A DNA stretch of 22,453 nucleotides, taken from IMG/VR virus record IMGVR_UViG_3300031775_000046, positions 1 through 22,453 of that record; one strand, given 5' to 3'. The translations under genes were made by a program, and so were the position numbers. Position 1 is the stretch's first letter. Every line of letters starts with the position of its first letter. Positions 6,648 through 12,770 of this stretch are shown here, in pieces. Origin of the DNA: a virus. The notes below the pieces were generated by a model. The model was not told the DNA's origin. It searched no databases and saw only the letters and a program-made list of their open reading frames with translations.

Positions 6648-6862
6648 GTTATGCTAATTCAGAAAATCACAAAAGAAACGTAAGAACTTTAGCAGAGGGT
6701 GCTAGAGGTAAAAAGGTTACACGTAAAGTTGACACGTGGGAATATCAATCACTTGCAGAATGTATTAGGAGTGATCAAGTACCTGCCGAAGAAATCGCAG
6801 AAATCTTTACAGATAAAGCATATTATAACTGGTACAAAAAGACTTATTGGTCTAATAAATAA
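6644..6862 (+). CDS. small hypothetical protein
   Basis: About 72 residues, starting at a GTG that overlaps the previous stop (GTGA, 6644-6647); an in-frame TTG at 6638 is the alternative. Basic N-terminal half (HKRNVRTLAEGARGKKVTRK), acidic helix (AECIRSDQVPAEEIAEIFTD), then an aromatic end YYNWYKKTYW. It resembles small conserved proteins of T4-like phages; function unknown. Confidence 0.65.
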   Translation: MSYANSENHKRNVRTLAEGARGKKVTRKVDTWEYQSLAECIRSDQVPAEEIAEIFTDKAYYNWYKKTYWSNK

Positions 6863-6865
6863 TAC

Positions 6866-7789
6866 ATGTTCTTAACATTAATAACTTTTATAAGTGCAAT
6901 CAGCATATCGTTAATTGCTGCTGGGTATTCTATACTTGGTTTAGCGACATTGTTTGCTGGTGCATATGTACCTATTATTGCAATGGGTTCAGCATTAGAA
7001 GTAGGTAAGTTAGTTGCTGCCTCATGGTTGTATCATAACTGGCGCTCAAACATACCTAAATCATTAAAGGCATATCTATTTACATCAATTATAGTTTTAA
7101 TATTCATAACATCAATAGGTATCTTTGGTTTCTTATCAAAGGCACACCTAGATCAAGTTAAACCTACAGCAGGTAATACTGAACAAATAGAACTAATAGA
7201 TAAAAAGATTAGACAGGAAGAGAAGATTATAGAACGAGCAGAAAGAACACTTGCTCAATTAGATAAAGCACTTGACGTTTATATTGACAAGGAATTTGTT
7301 ACTAGGGGACTAAAAGAGCGAAAGAAACAAAAAGAAGAACGAGACCTGTTGAATAAATCAATAGACGAAGCAATGGAAAAAATAACGAACTTGAACAATT
7401 CCAAATCGTCAATAAATATAGAACAATTAAAATTAGAAGCGGATGTGGGTCCATTAAAGTACGTTGCCGAGTTGATTTATGGTGATAATGCTAATGATCA
7501 TTTTGATAGTGCCGTTCGTATTATTATATTAATACTTATATTTGTTTTTGACCCACTTGCAGTATTACTATTGATCGCTGCTAATATATCACTAAATCAA
7601 TGGCGTGATAAGAGAGATGAAAAGAAAACAGATACTATGGAGAGAGCATTAAAAAGAATAGAAGTATTAGAGAATCGTAACAAACGACTCAAAATATACA
7701 AAGATTTAACAAAAGAGTTAGGTGACAATCCAGACGAAATTAAACTTAAATTAAATCAAATATATGACTGGAATAGCGATAAAAATTAG
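6866..7789 (+). CDS. large membrane protein with coiled-coil stalk
   Basis: A 307-residue protein. Two or three N-terminal transmembrane segments (about 1-50 and 70-92), including GSALEVGKLVAASWLYHNW; a charged coiled coil (about 105-195, IRQEEKIIERAERTLAQLDKA); a further transmembrane segment (about 218-243, IIILILIFVFDPLAVLLLIAA); and a C-terminal coiled coil with RIEVLENRNKRL. The layout resembles DUF4407-type membrane proteins. I recall similar proteins in marine T4-like phages, without a proven role. It could alter the host membrane, for example in superinfection exclusion (inference). Confidence 0.8.
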   Translation: MFLTLITFISAISISLIAAGYSILGLATLFAGAYVPIIAMGSALEVGKLVAASWLYHNWRSNIPKSLKAYLFTSIIVLIFITSIGIFGFLSKAHLDQVKPTAGNTEQIELIDKKIRQEEKIIERAERTLAQLDKALDVYIDKEFVTRGLKERKKQKEERDLLNKSIDEAMEKITNLNNSKSSINIEQLKLEADVGPLKYVAELIYGDNANDHFDSAVRIIILILIFVFDPLAVLLLIAANISLNQWRDKRDEKKTDTMERALKRIEVLENRNKRLKIYKDLTKELGDNPDEIKLKLNQIYDWNSDKN

Positions 7790-7792
7790 TGC

Positions 7793-7821
7793 TTGACTTT
7801 ATTGTCAAAATGATATATAAT
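7793..7821 (+). promoter_or_regulatory. sigma70-type promoter, leaderless geometry
   Basis: TTGACT at 7793-7798 preceded by GC, 17-base spacer, TATAAT at 7816-7821. The predicted start, 7 bases after the -10, is 7828, the A of the next gene's ATG. An alternative -10, TATATA at 7814, would start 2 bases earlier. Confidence 0.7.
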
Positions 7822-7827
7822 AATACT

Positions 7828-8010
7828 ATGACTACTAAATTTGATAGACCTATTAGATTCTCAACCAAAGTTAAGAGATTAAACAACCTTGCTAGTGCAT
7901 GTGCTAAATCAAATAACAATGACTTTAAAGCAATGTGGTACCATAAACTAATTGACTTGGCAAAAGAATATGATATGTTAAACTATGTAATGAGAAAGGT
8001 AATACACTAA
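7828..8010 (+). CDS. small hypothetical protein from a leaderless message
   Basis: A 60-residue basic helical protein (TKVKRLNNLASACAKSNNND, MWYHKLIDLAKEYDML). The ORF extends upstream to 7789, but that start lies before the promoter at 7793-7821; ATG 7828 coincides with the predicted transcription start and has no ribosome site, so the message is probably leaderless. Its stop overlaps the next ATG (TAATG). The helical-repeat look suggests a small protein-interaction module; no function assigned. Confidence 0.7.
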   Translation: MTTKFDRPIRFSTKVKRLNNLASACAKSNNNDFKAMWYHKLIDLAKEYDMLNYVMRKVIH

Positions 8011-8588
8011 TGAATATATTTTATGTTGACAAAGACCCGAAGACAGCGGCTAAGATGATGTGTGATAAACATATTATTAAAATGATACTAGAGTCTGCTC
8101 AGATGTTATGTACTGCTAAAAGAGTACTTGACGGCACAGAATATATTGATACTACAAAGAATGGTCGTAAGATTAAAAGATGGCGACTAGATAACCCTAA
8201 CGAAGAAGCAATAGTTTACAAAGCAGGTTGGTTAGGTCACCCTAGTACACAATGGGTAATCAAGTCAGCATATAATTACAACTGGTTATTTAATCACTTC
8301 ATAGCACTAAACGAAGAATACAAATTAAGATGGCAAAAAGATACAGACCATGTATCAATAACTAAACTTGCTGATCTACTAAAACACCCACCTAAAAATG
8401 CACCATTGAACGTAGTCGCTACAGACGCTACACCAGCAATGCCTGATCATTGTAAGATACCAGGCGATGTTGTAGGTTCGTATCGTAAGTATTACATATT
8501 AGAAAAAGTAAGATTTGCTAAATGGGAAAAACATGGTGCAGTTATGCCTGATTGGTTCAAACAAGGGTTACAAGAAAATGCCAGGTAA
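8010..8588 (+). CDS. conserved T4-like marine phage protein, possibly DenV-like
   Basis: A 192-residue protein of a type I recall from marine T4-like phages. It opens MNIFYVDKDPKTAA followed by DKHIIKMILESAQMLCTA (about 19-36), then LGHPSTQWVIKSAYNYNWLFNHF (about 75-97) and MPDWFKQGL near the end. The spaced His residues and the GHPS...YNYNWL helix recall the pyrimidine-dimer glycosylase (DenV) fold, which also has an N-terminal helix with a His and a GHV...FYDKLEFL helix. That resemblance is weak and untested; an unrelated function is equally possible. Confidence 0.75.
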   Translation: MNIFYVDKDPKTAAKMMCDKHIIKMILESAQMLCTAKRVLDGTEYIDTTKNGRKIKRWRLDNPNEEAIVYKAGWLGHPSTQWVIKSAYNYNWLFNHFIALNEEYKLRWQKDTDHVSITKLADLLKHPPKNAPLNVVATDATPAMPDHCKIPGDVVGSYRKYYILEKVRFAKWEKHGAVMPDWFKQGLQENAR

Positions 8589-8721
8589 ATGGGATGGTAA
8601 GAGTAGAATACCTACTCAACTATACAAAGATAATTACAATAGAATATTTGGTAAGAAGGATGATAAAAGAAAGAATACAACAAAAGGGCGAAGACCTAAA
8701 AATGTTGCAAGGGCACGATAG
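8578..8721 (+). CDS. small basic conserved phage protein
   Basis: A 47-residue, very basic protein beginning MPGKWDGKSRIP, with LYKDNYNRIFGKK in the middle and a Lys/Arg tail ending VARAR. Short proteins with this KWDGKSR...IFGK pattern are common in T4-like marine phages; function unknown, nucleic-acid binding plausible from charge. ATG at 8578 overlaps the previous gene by 11 bases; an upstream TTG/ATG extension at 8515 lies wholly inside that gene and is less likely. Confidence 0.7.
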   Translation: MPGKWDGKSRIPTQLYKDNYNRIFGKKDDKRKNTTKGRRPKNVARAR

Positions 8722-9064
8722 ACTTGCATATTTAATAGACATTGCCAAAGACGTAGAACAATTACCAGATGAAGTTAAAACAGATGATAATAAGATAAGA
8801 GGTTGTGCTAGTAATCTATGGTTGATTGGTGGTGCAAAAGAAGATAATACAATGATATATAAGATTGACGCTGACGCATTTATAACAAAAGGTACAGCAA
8901 AGTTAGTTACTGACTTATGCAATGGTTGTCCTAAAGACGAAGTTGCTAGTTTAACTATAGAAGACTTTTTACCTTTAGGCGTTAAAGAACTTTTAACTAT
9001 GCAAAGACAGAATGGTCTAGGCAGTTTGATAGAGAGGATAGTAACAATAGCAAATACTAAATAG
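8702..9064 (+). CDS. sufE: SufE-like sulfur acceptor
   Basis: A 120-residue SufE-domain protein. The core motif KIRGCASNLWLIGG (31-44) has the conserved sulfur-accepting Cys35; FITKGTAKLVTDL and the C-terminal LGSLIERI also match the family. SufE takes persulfide sulfur from a cysteine desulfurase (SufS) for Fe-S cluster assembly. No desulfurase gene is in the window, so it presumably works with the host enzyme. Start ATG 8702 overlaps the previous gene by 20 bases; ATG 8660 would add 14 residues (including LKMLQ) and give an N-terminus closer to cellular SufE, at the cost of a 62-base overlap. Confidence 0.88.
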   Translation: MLQGHDRLAYLIDIAKDVEQLPDEVKTDDNKIRGCASNLWLIGGAKEDNTMIYKIDADAFITKGTAKLVTDLCNGCPKDEVASLTIEDFLPLGVKELLTMQRQNGLGSLIERIVTIANTK

Positions 9065-9068
9065 AACT

Positions 9069-9449
9069 ATGAATAACGTAACAGATTTTATACAATTAAA
9101 CATGAACTTTTTAAATGATATTCAAAGTTATCATTGGCAAACAGAGTCATATTCTGAGCATGAAACAACAGGTGAATATTATGAAAAATTTAATAAACTA
9201 AATGACGAGTTTGTAGAAACTTGGCAAGGTAAATCAGGTACTAGAATTAAGTTTAGTGCAGAATTAAGACCTGGCATAATGAACTATGCTGATAATAGTC
9301 AAGTAAAAGGTGAAGTGCAGAAACAAGTTGCTAGACTTAATAAGATAGCACAGAACCCTAAAGTGCAAGGTCAAATGGATTTAGAAAGTATATTAGAAGA
9401 TATGCTTTTAGCAACAAATCAATTACTATTTCATCTAACTTTAAAATAA
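9069..9449 (+). CDS. DUF5856-like, ferritin/Dps-like helical protein
   Basis: A 126-residue helical protein matching a phage family I recall as DUF5856: IQLNMNFLNDIQSYHWQTESYSEHETTGEYYEKFNKL at the N-terminus, then NDEFVETWQGK and a C-terminal helix with LLATNQLLFHLTL. The HWQT...H...E arrangement resembles Dps/ferritin-like proteins that bind iron in a four-helix bundle. It follows SufE directly, an iron-sulfur theme. Iron binding is inference. Confidence 0.75.
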   Translation: MNNVTDFIQLNMNFLNDIQSYHWQTESYSEHETTGEYYEKFNKLNDEFVETWQGKSGTRIKFSAELRPGIMNYADNSQVKGEVQKQVARLNKIAQNPKVQGQMDLESILEDMLLATNQLLFHLTLK

Positions 9450-9764
9450 ATGCCCCTATACACATTTAAGAATACCAAAACTGGTAAAGAGTTTACTGAC
9501 ATGATGTCAATAAGCGAAATGGAATCATATCTTAAAAAGAACAAACATGTAAAACAACAGATTACAAGTGTTAATATTGTTGCAGGTGTTAGTGGTATGA
9601 GTTATAGACATGATCAAGGATGGAAAGAAGTGCAATCAAAAATCGCAGAAGCACACCCACAAAGTGCCTTTGGCAGAGAACATGGTAAGAAAAGCGTTAA
9701 ACAGATTAAAACAGAACAAGTAGTTAAAAAACATATGGCTAGACAACGTGCAAAAAATAAATAA
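9450..9764 (+). CDS. FmdB-like phage protein lacking zinc cysteines
   Basis: A 104-residue basic protein starting directly after the previous stop. MPLYTFKNTKTGKEFTDMMSISEMESYLKKN is the fold of FmdB-type zinc-ribbon proteins, but the usual Cys pairs are absent (there is no Cys in the protein). The middle has VAGVSGMSYRHDQGWKEV, and the tail is Lys-rich and helical. Cys-less forms are typical of T4-like marine phages. Function unknown. Confidence 0.75.
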   Translation: MPLYTFKNTKTGKEFTDMMSISEMESYLKKNKHVKQQITSVNIVAGVSGMSYRHDQGWKEVQSKIAEAHPQSAFGREHGKKSVKQIKTEQVVKKHMARQRAKNK

Positions 9765-9846
9765 TAAATGGGTACAGAGCGAGCAACTGAACAACAACGG
9801 TCGTATACCAGAGTCTAATAAGTCAATCCGCTCATTGTACAATACA

Positions 9847-9978
9847 ATGCGGGCAGGACTTATAGTCCTGCCAACGCTAATACTACTAACAGGTTGTGGG
9901 GTAAAAGATTATAACTTTAATCCTTATACAACATTATTAAATCAAGTAATTAAAACACAAAATAAACAAGGAGAATAA
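9847..9978 (+). CDS. small lipoprotein
   Basis: A 43-residue lipoprotein: MRAGLIVLPTLILLTGC is a complete signal with a classic LLTGC lipobox (Cys at 17), leaving a 27-residue mature peptide. An in-frame GTG at 9748 would add 33 polar residues and spoil the signal, so ATG 9847 is preferred. The size suits an outer-membrane spanin (Rz1-like), and the M15 peptidase gene is 0.5 kb downstream; no matching inner-membrane spanin is evident, so that role is a guess. Codons 3-9 form the hairpin at 9852-9872. Confidence 0.65.
   Translation: MRAGLIVLPTLILLTGCGVKDYNFNPYTTLLNQVIKTQNKQGE
9852..9872 (+). repeat. hairpin just after the start codon
   Basis: GGCAGGACT (9852-9860) and AGTCCTGCC (9864-9872) are perfectly complementary around a TAT loop: nine GC-rich pairs starting 3 bases after the ATG at 9847. 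It could limit initiation of the lipoprotein, or attenuate transcription of the downstream genes, although no T tract follows. Confidence 0.7.
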
Positions 9979-9980
9979 CT

Positions 9981-10358
9981 ATGGCAGACATACCTGATTT
10001 TATGCGAGAGTTTGATACAGACGTTGACTTTGGTTTTACTCCTGTATCTAAAAAACCAGCTGAAGAAACAACAAGTCAGCCGAGTGCTGATCCACTAGAA
10101 CTAGCAAAAATTAAGTCAGACGTATCTGATATAAAATCTGCTATGAATGAGGTTATGCAGATTGTAGCAGAGAAAGACTCTGTTAACAAAGATATACAGG
10201 ACGCTGATACTACAGCAAGATTTAAAGAGATTGAAAAGATTATGTTACCTTTTTTATATAATCTTTCAAAGTCTAATGAACCTTATATACATTGGCCAAA
10301 TAGAGGACCAATTATCAAGGCTCAGATGGACAAATTGTTAAAACTTACAAGGGGGTAA
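9981..10358 (+). CDS. conserved T4-like marine phage protein
   Basis: A 125-residue acidic protein. Residues 1-45 are low-complexity (Ser/Glu/Pro), 45-80 form a helix (IKSDVSDIKSAMNEVMQIV), and the C-terminal 40 residues hold the conserved-looking end LPFLYNLSKSNEPYIHWPNR...LLKLTRG, which I recall in many marine T4-like phages. GGAG 7 bases before ATG is a good ribosome site. Function unknown; the disordered N-terminus plus compact C-terminus suggests a protein-interaction role. Confidence 0.75.
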   Translation: MADIPDFMREFDTDVDFGFTPVSKKPAEETTSQPSADPLELAKIKSDVSDIKSAMNEVMQIVAEKDSVNKDIQDADTTARFKEIEKIMLPFLYNLSKSNEPYIHWPNRGPIIKAQMDKLLKLTRG

Positions 10359-10359
10359 T

Positions 10360-10533
10360 ATGTTAGAAGTGAAAACTCATCATAAAGAACTGAAAAGAGC
10401 AGTGAATGAAGTTGAAGAAAAAAGAAGAAATGACAGATCATCTAAATTATGGTTTGATGTAAGAACCTTGAAGAAAATTAAACTAAATGCAAAGGATAAA
10501 CTAAATGCAACTAAGCAAAAACTTTTCGCTTAA
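10360..10533 (+). CDS. DUF465-like small coiled-coil protein
   Basis: A 57-residue ORF with a GGGGG run 5 bases before ATG 10360. HHKELKRAVNEVEEKRRND followed by LKKIKLNAKDKLN is the two-helix pattern of small DUF465 (YdcH-like) proteins, whose function is unknown. It begins 1 base after the previous stop and overlaps the M15 peptidase by 29 bases. The end holds a 13-base direct repeat (10480-10492 and 10498-10510); the second copy supplies the ATG of the next gene. Confidence 0.65.
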   Translation: MLEVKTHHKELKRAVNEVEEKRRNDRSSKLWFDVRTLKKIKLNAKDKLNATKQKLFA

Positions 10534-10975
10534 AGAACTAACTGCTTCACAAACAGCAGATAGACATGGTATTAGCAATAATCCAAGCGAAGATCATATG
10601 GATAACTTAAAAAAACTATGTGATAATGTTCTACAAAAAGTTAGAGATCATTATGGCAAAGTAGTATCTGTATCAAGTGGTTATCGTAGTCCTGAATTGT
10701 GTGTAAAGATTGGGTCAAGTATGAAGTCCCAGCACGCAAAAGGCCAGGCTGCGGACTTTGAAATCTTTGGAATTGCTAACGCTGACTTAGCAAAGTATAT
10801 TATAGATACTTTAGATTTTGACCAGCTGATTTTAGAGTTTCATAAACCAGAAGAACCTAATAGCGGATGGATTCATTGTTCGTATAAGAACAAAGAAGAA
10901 AACAGAAAACAAGTATTAAGAGCATACAGAAATGATGATGGTAAGACGGTATACGAACCGTATGACCCTAGTTGA
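10505..10975 (+). CDS. peptidase M15 family, candidate endolysin
   Basis: A 156-residue peptidase of the M15 (VanY/M15_3) type, most like phage L-Ala-D-Glu or D-Ala-D-Ala peptidases. Zinc ligands are visible as His77 and Asp84 in SQHAKGQAADFE and His124 in SGWIHCSY; VSSGYRSPELC (about 56-66) is the family's Arg-containing segment. There is no signal peptide, so it needs a holin or acts from the virion. It should cut peptide stems in peptidoglycan, complementing the glycan-cutting enzyme at 5779. Start ATG 10505 overlaps the DUF465-like gene. The 77 bases after it hold no supported gene. Confidence 0.87.
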   Translation: MQLSKNFSLKELTASQTADRHGISNNPSEDHMDNLKKLCDNVLQKVRDHYGKVVSVSSGYRSPELCVKIGSSMKSQHAKGQAADFEIFGIANADLAKYIIDTLDFDQLILEFHKPEEPNSGWIHCSYKNKEENRKQVLRAYRNDDGKTVYEPYDPS

Positions 10976-11052
10976 GCTGTTGAACGTCTTAATGATGATA
11001 GAAAAAAAGAACAAGACAAGATAATTGATTTGTATTGTCAAAAAGGTATATA

Positions 11053-11631
11053 ATGAAATACACCATTGTTATGTTAATTGATTTTATTGGTCATCCTTTA
11101 TTGGGTGACCAATATACAAACGGTAGAAGATATTCCGAATTACTTAAATTTGCTACATGTTCAAACCTTGACAAAGATAATATTGTCTTTGTTACAAATA
11201 CAAAACCAGAGCATAATGAATTTTCTGAATTGTTAGCAATGTTACATGGTGCAGGCTATGATATAGTCTATACTTCAAGCGAAGAACAAATATCAAACAT
11301 CATAGAAAAAGTAGAAGACCACATGAATTGGGATATTAAAGAATACAATACCCAAGTAATAATAGGTGGGTGTAATCTAGGTGGTTGTGTTATAAATGCA
11401 AAACCTATGAGTGCAGTATTTTGGCAACTAAAAGGTTACAAAACTACAATACATTTACCATTATGTGCAGAATATGAGCAACCAGGTGCTAATCAGATAG
11501 AGAAAGTCTATCGTAGTATTGAGCAACTATTTCATTTTACAAAAGAATATAAAGCATTTGGCATAGAATATTGTACAGATTTTCATAGATTAAAGATGGC
11601 CTACAAGGGGCTTGACAATATTGACAAATAA
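11053..11631 (+). CDS. unknown protein, possibly cysteine-hydrolase-like
   Basis: A 192-residue protein. MKYTIVMLIDFIGHPLLG opens like a strand plus acidic loop, NIVFVTNTKPEHNEF and YDIVYTSSEEQI are further strands, and TQVIIGGCNLGGCVINAKPMSAVFW (about 103-127) resembles the strand-Cys-helix of isochorismatase/nicotinamidase hydrolases. That similarity is only suggestive. ATG 11053 follows AAAAGG; an in-frame upstream start at 11035 has a poorer site. The hairpin at 11085-11114 lies inside codons 11-21. Confidence 0.75.
   Translation: MKYTIVMLIDFIGHPLLGDQYTNGRRYSELLKFATCSNLDKDNIVFVTNTKPEHNEFSELLAMLHGAGYDIVYTSSEEQISNIIEKVEDHMNWDIKEYNTQVIIGGCNLGGCVINAKPMSAVFWQLKGYKTTIHLPLCAEYEQPGANQIEKVYRSIEQLFHFTKEYKAFGIEYCTDFHRLKMAYKGLDNIDK
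11085..11114 (+). repeat. strong intragenic hairpin
   Basis: TATTGGTCATCC (11085-11096) pairs with GGGTGACCAATA (11103-11114), 12 base pairs with one T-G wobble around a TTTATT loop, centred about 47 bases inside the gene that starts at 11053. It is unusually strong for AT-rich coding sequence and may affect early elongation or RNA decay. Confidence 0.65.
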
Positions 11632-11640
11632 TGATATAAT
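11612..11640 (+). promoter_or_regulatory. sigma70-type promoter
   Basis: TTGACA at 11612-11617 preceded by GC, 17-base spacer, TATAAT at 11635-11640 preceded by TGA. A second TTGACA at 11621-11626 lies inside the spacer. It overlaps the end of the previous gene and drives the nuclease at 11671; transcripts could read through to 12391 and the tmRNA. Confidence 0.8.
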
Positions 11641-11670
11641 GATTATATAATATTTAACGGAAGGTATATT

Positions 11671-12375
11671 ATGGCGTTTAATTATGTAGAACTGAATGAA
11701 GAAAAACTACCTAAAACTTTAGGTGTGAAAGGTAAGAACCAAGATGGTATAAGATATTATACTATTGATGGTGTTAATATGCCTTCTGTTACTTCTATTC
11801 TAGGTGCGATTCCCGAAAGAAAAGTAAAGATTGAAGGTTGGCGTAATGCAGTTGGTGAGAAGATGGCCAACTACATATCTGCCTCTGCCATAAATAGAGG
11901 TAAGGCAACCCACACACTAATAGAAAATCATATTAGAAACCAAGATGAGAAGTCTATGGGTATCACAGCTGTGACACCACTAGGTCTGTTTAGAATTATT
12001 AAACCTTATCTTGCTAGACTTGATAACATACATTGTGTAGAAGAATATCTATACTCAAAAGAGATTAGTGTTGCAGGTCAAGTAGATTGTATTGCTGAAT
12101 ATAAAGGCAAACTATCTGTAATTGATTTTAAGACCAGTACAAAACAAAGAGATAAAGATTACAACTATGGTAACTTCTTACAATGTTCAGCATATGCTAA
12201 AATGTTTGAAGAAATCTATCCTAACAAAAAGATAGAACAAACGGTTATTTTGGCTGCCTGTGAAGACGGGTTTGTACAAGAGTGGATACATGGGCCAGAG
12301 AGCATTGCAAAACACCAAGAGCTGTTTTATAAGCACACGAAAGACTTTTTTGAAAGGAATAGTATAAATAGTTAG
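11671..12375 (+). CDS. PD-(D/E)XK exonuclease, MGME1/RecB-like
   Basis: A 234-residue nuclease. The catalytic signature is GQVDCIAEYKGKLSVIDFKTS: Asp139, Asp152 and Lys154 form the D...(D/E)XK core, followed by the QCSAYAKMFEE helix (171-181) typical of RecB/Cas4/MGME1 relatives. Conserved His81 in RGKATHTLIE also fits the family. It probably degrades DNA from ends during phage recombination or repair, or host DNA breakdown. GGAAGG lies 8 bases before ATG. Its last 13 bases contain the late promoter of the next gene. Cyanophages carry similar nucleases. Confidence 0.88.
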   Translation: MAFNYVELNEEKLPKTLGVKGKNQDGIRYYTIDGVNMPSVTSILGAIPERKVKIEGWRNAVGEKMANYISASAINRGKATHTLIENHIRNQDEKSMGITAVTPLGLFRIIKPYLARLDNIHCVEEYLYSKEISVAGQVDCIAEYKGKLSVIDFKTSTKQRDKDYNYGNFLQCSAYAKMFEEIYPNKKIEQTVILAACEDGFVQEWIHGPESIAKHQELFYKHTKDFFERNSINS

Positions 12376-12390
12376 ACCGAAAGGCTAACT
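12363..12390 (+). promoter_or_regulatory. T4-type late promoter with RBS-masking hairpin
   Basis: TATAAATA (12363-12370) is an exact late box. Directly after it, AGTTAG (12370-12375) pairs with CTAACT (12385-12390) and CC with GG around a GAAA loop, with one bulged A. The only ribosome site, AAAGG (12380-12384), is inside this hairpin. T4 spacing puts the late start at 12376, just past the 5' arm, so late RNA could not form the outer stem. Confidence 0.7.
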
Positions 12391-12765
12391 ATGAAAAAAC
12401 TATTACTATCTATACTCGGACTATTATTGTTAACAAGTGTAACAATTGCTGAAGAGTCAGAAATCAAAAAGTACAACTTCTATTGGGATGAAGTACCTGT
12501 AGTTTGTGGTGCACCTGAAGAAATTGATCGTTGGGCGAATGATAAAGGTTTTACACCTCTCTCATTAAGTTACGGCAAAGAAGGTGGTGATCCAGATGGT
12601 GTAGTAGTTTATATAGTAGTATATTATTTAAATAAAAGCAACGGCGAAACATTTGCAACCGTTACCACACCTACTGGTAAAGATGTATGCGTAATTTTTA
12701 GAACATTTAATTTACAATTAAATCCTGAAATTATGGAACAATACGCACCAGGACTTAATTTATAG
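12391..12765 (+). CDS. exported hypothetical protein under late translational control
   Basis: A 124-residue exported protein: signal peptide MKKLLLSILGLLLLTSVTIA cleaved before EESEIK. The mature part has two Cys (in VVCGAPEE and DVCVIF), perhaps a disulfide, and is strand-rich (YFDG-type turns, VVVYIVVYYLN). Function unknown. ATG directly abuts the hairpin at 12370-12390; a late transcript would expose AAAGG six bases upstream. The arrangement copies the known control of the T4 lysozyme gene e, where early read-through RNA hides the ribosome site. The tmRNA follows 5 bases or so after its stop. Confidence 0.75.
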   Translation: MKKLLLSILGLLLLTSVTIAEESEIKKYNFYWDEVPVVCGAPEEIDRWANDKGFTPLSLSYGKEGGDPDGVVVYIVVYYLNKSNGETFATVTTPTGKDVCVIFRTFNLQLNPEIMEQYAPGLNL

Positions 12766-12770
12766 AATTT

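Noticed and set aside
11025-11054. TTGATT-18-TATAAT promoter-like pair before the gene at 11053
   Set aside because: The -10 overlaps the start codon, so transcription would begin inside the gene after its ATG. The AAAAGG ribosome site and ATG fit better with transcription from upstream.
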